Counted from the stretch's first letter, positions 1 through 9,028 are shown. The stretch: DNA of 22,445 nucleotides from Prevotellaceae bacterium UBA1720 (GCA_002317475.1 DCIS01000068.1:1913-24357), one strand, 5' to 3'. The notes: generated by a model from the sequence alone, not told the origin. Numbers and translations are program-made.

Positions 1-417
1 GCACTCTATGGTGCCAAGTTGGCTGAGCAGTGCAAGGAGAAGCCCGATATCTGCAATGCCATCGGTGCTCACCACGAGGAGATGGAGATGAGTTCTCTCA
101 TTGCCCCCATTGTTCAGATCTGTGATGCCATCAGTGGTGCTCGTCCCGGTGCACGTCGCGAGATTGTTGAGGCATATATCAAGCGTCTGAAGGATTTGGA
201 GAACATTGCCATGAGTTATCCTGGTGTCACCAAGACCTACGCTATCCAGGCAGGCCGTGAGCTGCGTGTCATTGTAGGAGCTGACAAGATTGATGATCGT
301 CAGATTGAGGTTCTAAGCACTGATATTGCTACTCGGATTCAGAACGAGATGACCTATCCCGGACAGGTGAAGATCACCGTTATCCGTGAGACTCGTGCTG
401 TAAGTTACGCAAAATAA
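1..417 (+). CDS. rny: Ribonuclease Y, C-terminal part (5' truncated by window)
   Basis: The reading frame is open from base 1, so the gene begins outside the window; 138 residues and the TAA stop are visible. RNase Y is a membrane-anchored endoribonuclease that starts mRNA decay. The visible part is the end of the HD domain and the conserved C-terminal region: a GAHHEE motif near visible residue 26, the DAISGARPGARRE stretch, a YPGV motif, and the closing run QVKITVIRET before AVSYAK. These are hallmark RNase Y sequences. The N-terminal membrane segment, the KH domain and the HD metal-binding residues lie upstream and cannot be checked. A TTG at base 19 could be read as a start but is an internal Leu codon. 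The gene is followed by a strong intrinsic terminator, so it probably ends its transcript. Confidence 0.95.
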   Translation, partial: ALYGAKLAEQCKEKPDICNAIGAHHEEMEMSSLIAPIVQICDAISGARPGARREIVEAYIKRLKDLENIAMSYPGVTKTYAIQAGRELRVIVGADKIDDRQIEVLSTDIATRIQNEMTYPGQVKITVIRETRAVSYAK

Positions 418-476
418 TATATAATAAAGTATTCAGCAAATCATTGAAACAACCCTTTAAATACGTTAAATATGGA

Positions 477-507
477 GAAAGCCTCAAGTTTTGAGGCTTT
501 CTTTTTT
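477..507 (+). terminator. Intrinsic terminator of rny
   Basis: A perfect 11-bp stem pairs 477-487 with 491-501 across a 3-nt loop and is followed at once by a run of T (502-507). It lies 60 nt after the rny stop. The T-tract also supplies the -33 element of the next promoter. Confidence 0.9.
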
Positions 508-535
508 GGTATAAACTAAAAAAGACGTACCTTTA
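506..535 (+). promoter_or_regulatory. Bacteroidetes-type promoter of the first giant secreted protein
   Basis: TTG at 506-508 and TACCTTTA at 528-535 are separated by 19 bp and fit the Bacteroidetes -33 (TTTG) / -7 (TAnnTTTG) consensus. Transcription would start near 542, giving a leader of about 37 nt. The -33 box sits inside the T-tract of the rny terminator. Confidence 0.75.
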
Positions 536-578
536 CGCAGAATTATTCTTTTATTACTAACCATTTAATGAAGCAAAC

Positions 579-3500
579 ATGAAGAAATTCCTACTCTCAT
601 GTACCCTGATGTTTGCTGCCGTGTCTTCATGGGCTGCTGTTGGTGATGATCTGACAGCCAAGTATCTGAAGAATGCAGACTTCAGTCAGGACACTCCTGT
701 CACGGGTCGTATTTGTACTTACGACTATGATATGGCAGGTGGCGTTTACAGTATGTTTGGTCAACAGACCGTTGCAGGTTGGACGGCATTGAACCCTTCC
801 GACAATGTAAAAATGATGGAGAATAGTGGTTCTCCAGCTCGTGAGGACGGTGCAAATGCCCGTGCTGCCGGTATTTTTGCTGTTGGCGCAGTGGATGCCG
901 AAGGCAACTATGTAGCAGAATTGGGTGGCACTTATTATGCTCCCGAAGTAAATTCTGCAGAGAAGACTGAGGGCAACGTGCTCGGACTTATCGCTGTGTG
1001 GGGTGCAACAGTACAGTACACCCAGGATGTAACCCTTCCTGCTGGTTGCTATACCATCACTATCCCTACTTACAACGCTGCAGGTACTGGTACTGTTTCC
1101 ACTAACCTTTTCGGATTCATTGCAGAGGATGGTAAGGCTTACACATGCTCGAATCTGTCTTGGGGAGAGGTTGCGGTATGGGAAGAGCAGACTGTGACCT
1201 TTATCCTTGAGAAGGAGACAAAGGGCGTTATCTCCCTTGGCTTCAGTGGTCCTGGTGGTTCTGGCTCTATGCCACACCTCTTCATTGACTACATCAAGAT
1301 TCAGGAGGCTGATCCTGCTCCCTTAATCCAGGAACAGGTTGATGCCTTGAAGGAGGAGTTGTTGCCCTTGTTGGAGGCTGGTGACGAACTGGGTGTCAAT
1401 ACCAAGGATGGTTGGGCTGTCTATAACAATGACAATGCAACCGTTGAGGATGTTCAGAAAGCCATTGATAACCAGAAGGAAATCAATGAGCGTGGCATGA
1501 CAGACTTCACTGACTACTTCCTGAACAATGCACATTTTACTATTGGTGATCCTCTCGACAATGGTGTTTGTACCTATGCAAAGGATACCACAGTCAATGC
1601 TACTCCCTATTTCGGCATGCAACCTGTCCCTTATTGGACCGCAAGCAGTCCTGGCACTGACGCCAAGGCTTCAGGCCTTTTTGCTGTAGGTTCTGGAGAA
1701 AATGCATGGTTGGGAGCCAAGAATCAGGGTTATGTTGCACCAGAAACCAAGGCAAATGGTGCCACTGAAGGTAATGTGTTTGGTTTCGTTGGTTGTTGGA
1801 GTGCTTCTGCCAGCTATACTCAGCATGTAACCCTTCCTGCAGGTTCTTATACCATCAATATCCCTACCTATAATTCTAAGGGTGGTACCAGTGCTATTGC
1901 CAAGAACCTTTGTGGATTTATTGCTGATGACGGAACCGAGTATTTGGCAGAGACCAAGACCTTCCCTGTGAACAAGTGGACCAACGAGGTAATCAAGTTT
2001 ACCCTTGATTACGACACTCCAGGTGTTATTAGTATCGGTTATGAGGCTACCAACAGTGGTTCTGGTGCTATGCCCCACCTTTTCATCGACGAGTTCACCT
2101 TGAAGTTTAATGGTATTATCGATGAGAGTCCCAGCCTTATTGCTCTGCGTGGTGCTGTTACATCTGCTGAGGAATATGAGGCATTCTATGAGGCTTCTAT
2201 CAAGGCACGCCTGGATGAGGCTGTCAGTGCAGGCTATGAACTGGTACGTTCTAACAGCAAGGATGATGAAGCCAATACGGCAGCTGCCACCGAGATCAAT
2301 AACCTCATGGTTGAGGCAAAGGCCAGTGCTGCTACTTATGAGAAGTTCAACAACTTCATTTTTGGCAAGTTGACCACTACAATCGAGAATTATGCAGAGG
2401 GTGATCTTAGCGACTTCTCAGTCAGTTTGCAGGAACTTCGTGACGAATACTCAGAGGCATACGAGAATGGTTCGTATACTGCTGATCAGATCGCTGAGAT
2501 AATCAACGGTTTCCAGGGAAAGGTCGTAGAGGCTGTCAAGGCAGCTCTTGAAACTGCTGCTGTTGATGGTGCTGAGCATAATCTGGACATTTCTGTCCTC
2601 TTCAACAATATTGACTATGCCAACAGCACCGTTGAGGGCTGGCAGAACGAGACTGGTACCAGTGCATTCCTGAGTCGCGTTCAGACTGCAGAGGTCTGGA
2701 ACCAGAGCAGCTTCAATGTTTATCAGACTTTGGCAGAAATGCCTGCTGGTGCTTATGAGATCAGTACTAATGGTTTCTACCGTACAGCAGCCAATACTGC
2801 CAACTATGCCCAGTGGGAGTCACAGGAGGTTAATGGTAAGGCATATCTCTATGCAGGTGGAAACAAGGTCTTGATGCACAATGTGGCAGAGTATGCTGCA
2901 GCCCAGGACAATAATCATACTGCTGAGGTTGGTGACGGACTGTTTGTTCCCAATAGCAATGCCAATGCCAACTATATCTTCTACACAGACAAGGATGCTG
3001 TGAACACCGTTGCAACGGCCCTCGTTGAGGCTGGCGACCTGACTATAGGTGTCAAGGCAGAGAATCTGGAAGGCAATGCATGGGTTGTATGGGGTGCATT
3101 CAGCGTCATCTACAAGGGTACAAGCGAAGAGATGACTCTTGCAGCCCTGAATGGCGAGATCGAGAGTTTGATAGAGCAAGCAAAGTCTATGTCTGAGGAT
3201 GGTATCGTAGAAAGCGTTGAGCAGGCATTCAATGGTTTGGAGGATGCCATCAGTGCTGGTGAAGATGCTATTGACAAGGAGTCGGTTGAGACTAAGACCG
3301 AAGCCATCAAGGCATTGAAGGTTGCTCTTCAGTATGCTTCTGAGACAACACCTTTGATGGAGAAACTGATGGATGTATTCAGTATGTACAGTTCACTGTT
3401 GGGTGATACGGAGGTTGAAAGTGACGACGACACTTTGGCAAATCTGCTTGATGAGGAGATTGCTGACCCCGAAAATGGTGCTCCCAGCAATGAGAAGATC

Positions 3501-4319
3501 GCAGAGTGGATTGAGCAGATTCCCGTAGCATGGGTTAAGTTCGTCTGCGGTCAGAGTCAGATGAGCAAGGCTTCCGAGAAGAATCCCGTTGATGTCTCTC
3601 CCGTCATCCTTAATGCAGGTTTTGAGGGTGTTCTCGGTGATCATAGTGGTGCTGAGTACTGGAGCGTGACCAAGGACGGTGGTAATGAGGGCTATGAATA
3701 TGGTATCTATGAGTTCTTCAACAACAATAGTTTCGATATCAACCAGACCATCACCAACCTTACTCCTGGTTACTATCAGGTGAAGGTTCAGTCTTTCTAT
3801 CGTGCAGGTGATAACTCAGTAAACCTCACTTCTTTCGTCGAGACCCCCGATTCTATCAACCACGCTGTTCTTTATGCCAATGATGGTGCTGTGAATGTCA
3901 AGAACGTACTTGATCTTACTGCTGTAGAGGATAGTGGTTATGAGCCTGGTATGGCATTTGATATGGATGGTGAGGTTACCGTTAGTTATAATGGCAACGA
4001 GGAGTTCTATATTCCCAACAACCGCAATTCTCTGCAAGCATACTTCGAGGCTGGTTGCTATTGGAACGAGGTTTGCTGCCAGGTTGCCGAAGATGGTGTG
4101 CTGAAATTGGGTATCAAGAAGGATGCACGCATCAGCAATGACTGGTGTCCTTACGACAACTTCCAACTCTACTACCTCGGTACCGCAGCTCCTACAGCCC
4201 TTGAGAGCATAACTGTAAGTCAGGTTAATGCTTCTGTCTATGACCTTCAGGGTCGTAAGGTTAGCAAGGCTCAGAAGGGTCTGTACATTATGAATGGTAA
4301 GGTTGTTCTGGTGAAGTAA
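579..4319 (+). CDS. Giant modular secreted protein with T9SS-type C-terminal tail (paralog 1)
   Basis: 1246 residues. A signal peptide (about 1-20, cleavage after SSWA) is followed by two homologous tandem modules, about 25-243 and 309-512. Both contain LPAG-C/S-YTI-x-IPTYN, a -F-GFIA-x-DG- run and end in MPHLFID. An acidic helical spacer (about 515-665) leads to a third module (670-847) and, after another helical spacer, a fourth (1002-1201) ending in the W-x3-DNF-x-L-x-Y-x-G signature shared with the two minus-strand paralogs. The last 40 residues (VYDLQGRKV, then KGLYIMNGKVVLVK) look like a T9SS type A sorting domain, so export to the surface or medium is inferred. The modules resemble galactose-binding or carbohydrate-binding beta-sandwiches and the spacers resemble FIVAR-like helices, but no catalytic motif was recognised. 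Role unknown; glycan binding or adhesion is a guess. It has its own promoter and terminator. Confidence 0.85.
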   Translation: MKKFLLSCTLMFAAVSSWAAVGDDLTAKYLKNADFSQDTPVTGRICTYDYDMAGGVYSMFGQQTVAGWTALNPSDNVKMMENSGSPAREDGANARAAGIFAVGAVDAEGNYVAELGGTYYAPEVNSAEKTEGNVLGLIAVWGATVQYTQDVTLPAGCYTITIPTYNAAGTGTVSTNLFGFIAEDGKAYTCSNLSWGEVAVWEEQTVTFILEKETKGVISLGFSGPGGSGSMPHLFIDYIKIQEADPAPLIQEQVDALKEELLPLLEAGDELGVNTKDGWAVYNNDNATVEDVQKAIDNQKEINERGMTDFTDYFLNNAHFTIGDPLDNGVCTYAKDTTVNATPYFGMQPVPYWTASSPGTDAKASGLFAVGSGENAWLGAKNQGYVAPETKANGATEGNVFGFVGCWSASASYTQHVTLPAGSYTINIPTYNSKGGTSAIAKNLCGFIADDGTEYLAETKTFPVNKWTNEVIKFTLDYDTPGVISIGYEATNSGSGAMPHLFIDEFTLKFNGIIDESPSLIALRGAVTSAEEYEAFYEASIKARLDEAVSAGYELVRSNSKDDEANTAAATEINNLMVEAKASAATYEKFNNFIFGKLTTTIENYAEGDLSDFSVSLQELRDEYSEAYENGSYTADQIAEIINGFQGKVVEAVKAALETAAVDGAEHNLDISVLFNNIDYANSTVEGWQNETGTSAFLSRVQTAEVWNQSSFNVYQTLAEMPAGAYEISTNGFYRTAANTANYAQWESQEVNGKAYLYAGGNKVLMHNVAEYAAAQDNNHTAEVGDGLFVPNSNANANYIFYTDKDAVNTVATALVEAGDLTIGVKAENLEGNAWVVWGAFSVIYKGTSEEMTLAALNGEIESLIEQAKSMSEDGIVESVEQAFNGLEDAISAGEDAIDKESVETKTEAIKALKVALQYASETTPLMEKLMDVFSMYSSLLGDTEVESDDDTLANLLDEEIADPENGAPSNEKIAEWIEQIPVAWVKFVCGQSQMSKASEKNPVDVSPVILNAGFEGVLGDHSGAEYWSVTKDGGNEGYEYGIYEFFNNNSFDINQTITNLTPGYYQVKVQSFYRAGDNSVNLTSFVETPDSINHAVLYANDGAVNVKNVLDLTAVEDSGYEPGMAFDMDGEVTVSYNGNEEFYIPNNRNSLQAYFEAGCYWNEVCCQVAEDGVLKLGIKKDARISNDWCPYDNFQLYYLGTAAPTALESITVSQVNASVYDLQGRKVSKAQKGLYIMNGKVVLVK

Positions 4320-4342
4320 CAAACCACTTCATACGCAGAATG

Positions 4343-4372
4343 AGAAGTCCCAGCAATGGGACTTCTTTTTTT
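4343..4372 (+). terminator. Intrinsic terminator after paralog 1
   Basis: A 9-bp stem (4343-4351 with 4358-4366) with a 6-nt loop runs into a T-tract ending at 4372, 24 nt after the stop codon. Confidence 0.9.
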
Positions 4373-4410
4373 GCATAATTAACGGAAACATTCGAAAACG
4401 GTCCGAAATA

Positions 4411-4442
4411 TTTTGCCCTTTCGCAGAAATGTAGTACCTTCG
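4411..4442 (+). promoter_or_regulatory. rnpB promoter, Bacteroidetes type
   Basis: TTTTG at 4411-4415 and TACCTTCG at 4435-4442 are 19 bp apart and fit the -33/-7 consensus. The start point predicted about 7 nt downstream coincides with the 5' edge of the RNase P RNA P1 helix. Confidence 0.8.
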
Positions 4443-4448
4443 CACGCA

Positions 4449-4845
4449 GAAAAAGCAGTAGGACGGCTTGTCGCTGGTTCACCTTCGGGTGGGCGAGAGG
4501 AAAGTCCGGGCAGCAAAGGGTACTCCGCTTCTTAATGGGAAGGAGGCCGTGAGGCTTGGTTCATGCAGAAGAAAATAACCGCCTGTTGGCGTTAGCGTTT
4601 ACGCTGTCGTTTTCAGGTAAGGGTGAGAAGGTAAGGCAAGAGCTTACCAGACGTGTGGTGACACGCGTGCTGTGCATACCGGAGGCTGAAAGTTCATGTA
4701 TACCGGCGAACAAACGAGAGGGCGACCCGCCCGAGCCGGAGGGTAGAACGATGGAGACGTATGGTGACATACGTTCTGGATAAATGACAGGCATCCGTTC
4801 TTCGGACGGATACAGAACCCGGCTTATAGGCTTACTGCTTTTTTC
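4449..4845 (+). ncRNA. rnpB: RNase P RNA component, bacterial class A
   Basis: Catalytic RNA subunit that matures tRNA 5' ends with the RnpA protein. The universally conserved 5' core GAGGAAAGTCCGGGC lies at 4497-4511 and the matching 3' core ACAGAACCCGGCTTATA at 4812-4828. The ends close the P1 helix: 4450-4460 (A-rich, then GCAGTA) is the exact complement of 4833-4843. The length of about 395 nt fits bacterial type A molecules. The 3' strand of P1 runs into T-tracts (4839-4851), which probably serve as the terminator. The exact 5' end is inferred from the promoter position. Open reading frames on both strands inside it (4556-4783 and 4561-4794) are artefacts of the structured RNA. Confidence 0.95.
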
Positions 4846-4893
4846 TTTTTTGATAGATTCTGTTTAGTTTTCACTCTTTACCTCTTCAATTAC

Positions 4894-5028
4894 ATGAAGT
4901 ATATTCTTATCGGTTGGCTTGTCTTTGTTGCATTGGTGTACATGCTGATGTGGATAGACTATTTTACGCATACCCATAAGATCAAGGAGGGATTCCAGAC
5001 ATTTGTGGATTCCTTTGGGGAGGAATAA
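4894..5028 (+). CDS. 44-residue single-pass membrane microprotein, function unknown
   Basis: A complete ATG-TAA frame begins 49 nt after rnpB. The protein starts MKYILIGW, continues with about 17 hydrophobic residues (about 3-21, one transmembrane helix), and has a polar tail with histidines (FTHTHK) and an acidic end (SFGEE). The composition (Lys after Met, one clean hydrophobic span, charged tail) argues for a real protein, not noise. I do not recognise the family. No good promoter was found; it may depend on readthrough from rnpB. No strong ribosome site is visible, which is normal for this phylum. A CCTAGG repeat array begins about a dozen bases after its stop. Confidence 0.55.
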   Translation: MKYILIGWLVFVALVYMLMWIDYFTHTHKIKEGFQTFVDSFGEE

Positions 5029-5040
5029 TCCCCCCGGACA

Positions 5041-5150
5041 TTTAGGAAACCTTTGGAAGGCCTACGAAAGTTCTAGGAATCTTAGGAAACCCTAGGAAAC
5101 CCTAGGAAACCCTAGGATGACCTAGGAATGCCTAGGAATGCCAAGGTGTG
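5041..5150 (+). repeat. CCTAGG array 1: about 11 tandem 10-bp units
   Basis: Ten-base units of the form CCTAGG plus four bases repeat without interruption. Perfect hexamers begin at 5091, 5101, 5111, 5121 and 5131; degenerate copies begin at 5041, 5051, 5061, 5072, 5081 and 5141. The four-base spacers are mostly AAAC or AATG, and the base after CCTAGG is always A. CCTAGG is its own reverse complement, so neighbouring units can pair as 6-bp stems with 4-nt loops. The array lies between the microprotein stop (5028) and a hairpin at 5179. Confidence 0.9.
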
Positions 5151-5178
5151 CTCTTGTTTTATTGTGCTTAATAACAGA

Positions 5179-5210
5179 AATGCCTCGCAAGTGTTATCTT
5201 GCGAGGCATT
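5179..5210 (-). terminator. Hairpin between convergent genes, probable terminator
   Basis: A perfect 13-bp stem (5179-5191 with 5198-5210) with a 6-nt loop lies between the microprotein/array and the minus-strand paralog 2. Both sides are T/A-rich but no long T-tract follows in either direction, so it could act bidirectionally or as a 3'-end stabiliser. A second, shorter stem (about 5220-5229 with 5235-5244) lies closer to the paralog 2 stop codon. Confidence 0.6.
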
Positions 5211-5260
5211 ATAGTGTTTGCCTCGGCAGATAGACTGCCGAAGCATTAGATTACGTAAGA

Positions 5261-8200
5261 TTACTTAACCAGCACCTTTACACCGTTGATGATGTACAAG
5301 CCGGGCTTAGCCATCTTGTTGACACGCATACCGGTAATGGTGTAGATTGCCTTCTGAGCAGGAGTCTCAACGTTAGCAATAGCAGTTGCATCATCATCGC
5401 TGGGCTGTACAGTGCTTGCGCCACCGTAGTAAACCAGTGAATAGTTGTCAACAACAACCCAGTCCTGAGAAACAGCACCAATCTTCTTGAAACCTACGCG
5501 GAGAGCACCGTCAGCACCAACCTTAACGATTACACTGTTCTTGTAGTAACCTGCCTTGAAGAACTGGTCAGCAGTCTTCAACTGGTCAGAACCCTTGTAT
5601 ACATCGCCGAAGGTAGAGTTACCGCCGCTGATGTCAATACCCAGAGAATCGCAATCCTCCTGAGTCAGCTGAACCTCAGCAATGTTGTGCAACTCAACAG
5701 AGTAAGAACCCTCTGAAGAAGTACCATACAGGTAAGCATAAACTTCCTGAGCCTTTTCGCCATTCAAGATGCTGTATGAGTCTGCAGTACCACCACCATG
5801 ACGGAGGAAGCCCTGGCAAGAGAGTTCGTAGGTACCTGCGGGCAGACCAGAGAGCTCCTGATAAGCATCGAATGCAGAGCTGTTCCAAACCTCACCACAG
5901 TTACCGGGAGTACCACCACCAGTACCGGGCTGCTTGCCCTGCCATGCAGTGAAGGTGTAGTTAGCTGTAGCTTCGGGCTCCTCGTCGTAAGGAGTATCAG
6001 TCTCCTCGCCGTTAGAGTTGAAGTGACGGTTTACAATCAGCTTAGAGAAGTCAACAGGATTCTCATCTGAAGCGTTCTCCCAGCCCTTAGGCATCTTAAC
6101 GAGGTTGATAACGTTCTTAGCCTCCTCGATAGCAGCCTTCAACTCATCGTTGTTCAACTCATCGTAGTCGGTCTCAACGATTGCGCAGATGGCGTCGTAG
6201 CGAGCCAGCAATGCTGCGTCAGCCTCCTGAGCGAGGTCGTAAACAGCATAGAGTGCATCGTAGTAGTTCTGGATCTCAGTCTGCAGAGATACGTTCTCCT
6301 TGATAGCCTCGTACTGAGCCTGGAGCTTAGCCAACATAGCCTGGCAATCTTCCTCGCTTGCACCCTCGATGTTCTTAACGAATGCATTAGCCTCGTCAAC
6401 GAGTTCGTCGATAACCTTCTGCTGACCGCTGGTGATACCAGCCTCAGCACATCTGTTGTCCAGCTTGGTGATCTCCTCTTCAATGGTGGTTACCCATACG
6501 TTAGCACCAGAACCCTCGTAAACCAGACGGAAGTTGTCGAAGATTACCCACTGGTGTGAGTTGTCGCAACGTACACCTACGGTCAGGTCACCAGCCTCCT
6601 TCATAAGGATAGAGAACTTGTTGGTGTAGTCGTAGTTTTCGCCGTCCTTCTTATTAACGAAGTGCCATGCAGAACCAGTCATACCGTTGGGAGCATAGAG
6701 ACCGTTGCGCTCAGCATCTGCTGACCACTGACCGTTATCGTAAAGCTTCTCTTCGGTAGCATATTCGTCGATATCTGCGAAATCTACAGTCTGCTCGTCG
6801 CCGTTAGAGAACTTAGCGAAGAGAACAGCAGACTGGGTGTTACCGTCATCGTGACGGTTGAAGCCCTGTACAGAAAGGGTGTAAAGACCTGCGGGTACAT
6901 TCTTAATAGTCTGGTACATGCTGAATACAGCGTGGTAGCACTCTGCCAAACCGTCATCCTCAGCGGGAGTCTCCTGGCAAAGGTCTGCGTTGTTGTTCTC
7001 GCCCTGACCGTGGTTAGCTGCCCACCAGGGAGAAGTACCGGTAATCTGCCAGCCTGAGAAGTTCTTCTCGAATGCTGCGTTGTTCAAGTAGAATGTTACG
7101 TCATCACCGGGCTGTACGTTGGTGTACTTACCCATGATTTCAGATACAGTGGGAAGGATCTCCTCCATCTGCTCGCGCTCCCATTCCTGAGCAGCATAAG
7201 CCTCCTCAAGAGTACCGAGGTAGTCTGCGATTTCAGCAGCGAGGTCGGGGTTAGACTCAGTGAACTCGTCAACGCGGTCACGTACGGTCTGGATGCACTG
7301 TGCGAAGTACTTGTAGTCGTTGATAGATGAAACGAGTGCGTTGTAAACATTCTTCAGAGAGTCACCCATAGCAGTGTACTCATCGTCGCTTACACCACCG
7401 TTATCATACATTGCGAGAGCAGCCTCGTAGGTAGCGTCGTAGGTATTGATTGCAGAGTTCTTAGCAACAATCTCAGCGTAGCCGTCATGCTTGCCAGCGA
7501 TCTCCTCGATAACCTTACCCAGGTTGATCTGAGCCAGAGGCTTCTCGGTTGCACCGTAGTAAACCAGTGAGAAGTTGTCAGCAGCAATCCAGTTACAGGT
7601 AGTGTTAGCATAGCGTACACCAATGGTGAAGGTACCATCCTTTGCGGTGAAAGGAAGCTCGAAGTGCTCGGGAGCATTGTTAGCAGTAGCTACGGGGATT
7701 GAGAATGACTGACCGTTGCTGCTCTCAGCGAAGAGTTCAACACCTTCTGAAGTGTCCTTGCTGCCAGACTGGCGTGTAGCGATCATGTCAACGCCTAAGA
7801 TGTAGAGACCCTCGGGCAGACCTACCTCCTGAGTGATATGACCCTCACCGCTCAACTGTGAAGACCAAGTCCAGCTCTCAAGGAAGTTCTTGATAGAAAC
7901 GCCGTTGTTAGAGTAAGATGCGCTCTGAACCTGATTGTTGTTACCTGTCAGTACAACATCCCAACCTTCATAGTCGCTGGTCTCGAAGTCTGCGTTCTGC
8001 AGAATACCCATTTCAGCAAGGCTGATGGGAGTCTCTGCTGTTGCACCTTCCAGAAGATCACGGTTCTCTTCAACCTTAATCAGGCCGATAGCAGACATGA
8101 TAGATTTGTAAGCCTCCTCCAGCTGATCTACGGTAGCGTTCTCGTTGTCGTAGATAGCCTGAGCAGCATCAACGGCAGCCTTTACGCTTTCGTAGGTGTC

Positions 8201-8941
8201 ATAGAGATCGCAACCACCTTCGTCCCAGAACCAGGTAAACATCTTCAGACGTGCATTGTAGGTAGAAGCATCGTACAGCTGCCATGTGGTGCTGTAGTCC
8301 TCGCCGTAGATGCGTGAGTCCTTAACCTCAAGGGTGTCACCACTCTCTTCGTCAATAATGTAAGACTTACTAACAGCAGCACCGATGAAGTAGCAACGGT
8401 TGTCGAAATAAGCCTCGTCGCTGGTACCGTCAACATAGTCGCCGTCCTCAGCGCTCCAGTTCTGAACTGTCCAAGATACACCAAACTTACCGCCGGGGGC
8501 GTTCAGGTTGGCCAACTCGATCTTACCACCACCCAGGTCTGTCAGCAACCAGCTACCGTCACCGGTACGGCCCTGTCCGTCAACCCATGCAGAGAGACCG
8601 CCGTCGCAGTCTGCCATGGCGTTCCAACCACCCTTGTCAGATACGTAGTTGTTCAGCTTGATAGTCTCGTAAGCGACACTGTCAATAGTTTGAGGATTAG
8701 CAACGAAACGCACGGTAAGTGCCTCTGCAATATCCTCCTTAGCACTGGTTCGGGTACCCCAGTTGTTACCCTTGCCATAGTAGAATTCTGTGCCCTCGCT
8801 GTTCTTGACGGCCATAATGTACTCAGTCTTGCCATCAACTGCTACACTTGTTGCAGGCTTCAGCTCGGGTGAATTGTCGAACTGTGCCCACATAGAAGTG
8901 GAAGCCAGAGCCACGGTCAAAAGAGTAAATAGTTTTCTCAT
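5261..8941 (-). CDS. Giant modular secreted protein with T9SS-type C-terminal tail (paralog 2)
   Basis: 1226 residues. The signal peptide is about 1-19 (cleavage near SMWA-QF). The N-terminal region (about 20-235) is beta-rich, with FYYGKGNNWG and repeated W/G patterns suggesting a ricin-like or lectin-like fold. It ends in a W-x-LYDASTYNAR segment that matches paralog 3. A FIVAR-like helical segment (about 250-295) is followed by three beta-sandwich-like modules, about 307-462, 610-810 and 961-1172. These end in NWIAADNFSLVYYG, QWVIFDNFRLVYEG and DWVVVDNYSLVYYG. Helical spacers separate them. The C-terminus (IYTITGMRV, then KPGLYIINGVKVLVK) fits a T9SS sorting tail. No catalytic residues were recognised; surface glycan binding is an inference. 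Its middle module is very close to that of paralog 3, showing common descent. Confidence 0.85.
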   Translation of the reverse strand: MRKLFTLLTVALASTSMWAQFDNSPELKPATSVAVDGKTEYIMAVKNSEGTEFYYGKGNNWGTRTSAKEDIAEALTVRFVANPQTIDSVAYETIKLNNYVSDKGGWNAMADCDGGLSAWVDGQGRTGDGSWLLTDLGGGKIELANLNAPGGKFGVSWTVQNWSAEDGDYVDGTSDEAYFDNRCYFIGAAVSKSYIIDEESGDTLEVKDSRIYGEDYSTTWQLYDASTYNARLKMFTWFWDEGGCDLYDTYESVKAAVDAAQAIYDNENATVDQLEEAYKSIMSAIGLIKVEENRDLLEGATAETPISLAEMGILQNADFETSDYEGWDVVLTGNNNQVQSASYSNNGVSIKNFLESWTWSSQLSGEGHITQEVGLPEGLYILGVDMIATRQSGSKDTSEGVELFAESSNGQSFSIPVATANNAPEHFELPFTAKDGTFTIGVRYANTTCNWIAADNFSLVYYGATEKPLAQINLGKVIEEIAGKHDGYAEIVAKNSAINTYDATYEAALAMYDNGGVSDDEYTAMGDSLKNVYNALVSSINDYKYFAQCIQTVRDRVDEFTESNPDLAAEIADYLGTLEEAYAAQEWEREQMEEILPTVSEIMGKYTNVQPGDDVTFYLNNAAFEKNFSGWQITGTSPWWAANHGQGENNNADLCQETPAEDDGLAECYHAVFSMYQTIKNVPAGLYTLSVQGFNRHDDGNTQSAVLFAKFSNGDEQTVDFADIDEYATEEKLYDNGQWSADAERNGLYAPNGMTGSAWHFVNKKDGENYDYTNKFSILMKEAGDLTVGVRCDNSHQWVIFDNFRLVYEGSGANVWVTTIEEEITKLDNRCAEAGITSGQQKVIDELVDEANAFVKNIEGASEEDCQAMLAKLQAQYEAIKENVSLQTEIQNYYDALYAVYDLAQEADAALLARYDAICAIVETDYDELNNDELKAAIEEAKNVINLVKMPKGWENASDENPVDFSKLIVNRHFNSNGEETDTPYDEEPEATANYTFTAWQGKQPGTGGGTPGNCGEVWNSSAFDAYQELSGLPAGTYELSCQGFLRHGGGTADSYSILNGEKAQEVYAYLYGTSSEGSYSVELHNIAEVQLTQEDCDSLGIDISGGNSTFGDVYKGSDQLKTADQFFKAGYYKNSVIVKVGADGALRVGFKKIGAVSQDWVVVDNYSLVYYGGASTVQPSDDDATAIANVETPAQKAIYTITGMRVNKMAKPGLYIINGVKVLVK

Positions 8942-9028
8942 TTGATTGTGAATTAAAGGTTAATAATTAGTTAGTTAATAAATGAAAATTCTCAATTTTG
9001 GTGGGCAGTCTTATCAACTTACCTATTG

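Noticed and set aside
627..4322. Several long antisense frames opposite paralog 1
   Set aside because: They are shadows of codon-biased coding sequence; their translations have no signal, domain or start context, while the plus frame is a clear secreted protein. The same applies opposite paralogs 2 and 3, htrA, rpoD, the kinase-like gene and the envelope operon.
4556..4794. Open reading frames on both strands inside rnpB
   Set aside because: They lie wholly inside the structured RNase P RNA with its conserved cores; translations are arginine/glycine-rich and unlike proteins.
5041..5150. CRISPR array
   Set aside because: The units are 6 bp with 4-bp spacers; CRISPR repeats are about 24-47 bp with spacers of similar length, and no cas genes are present.
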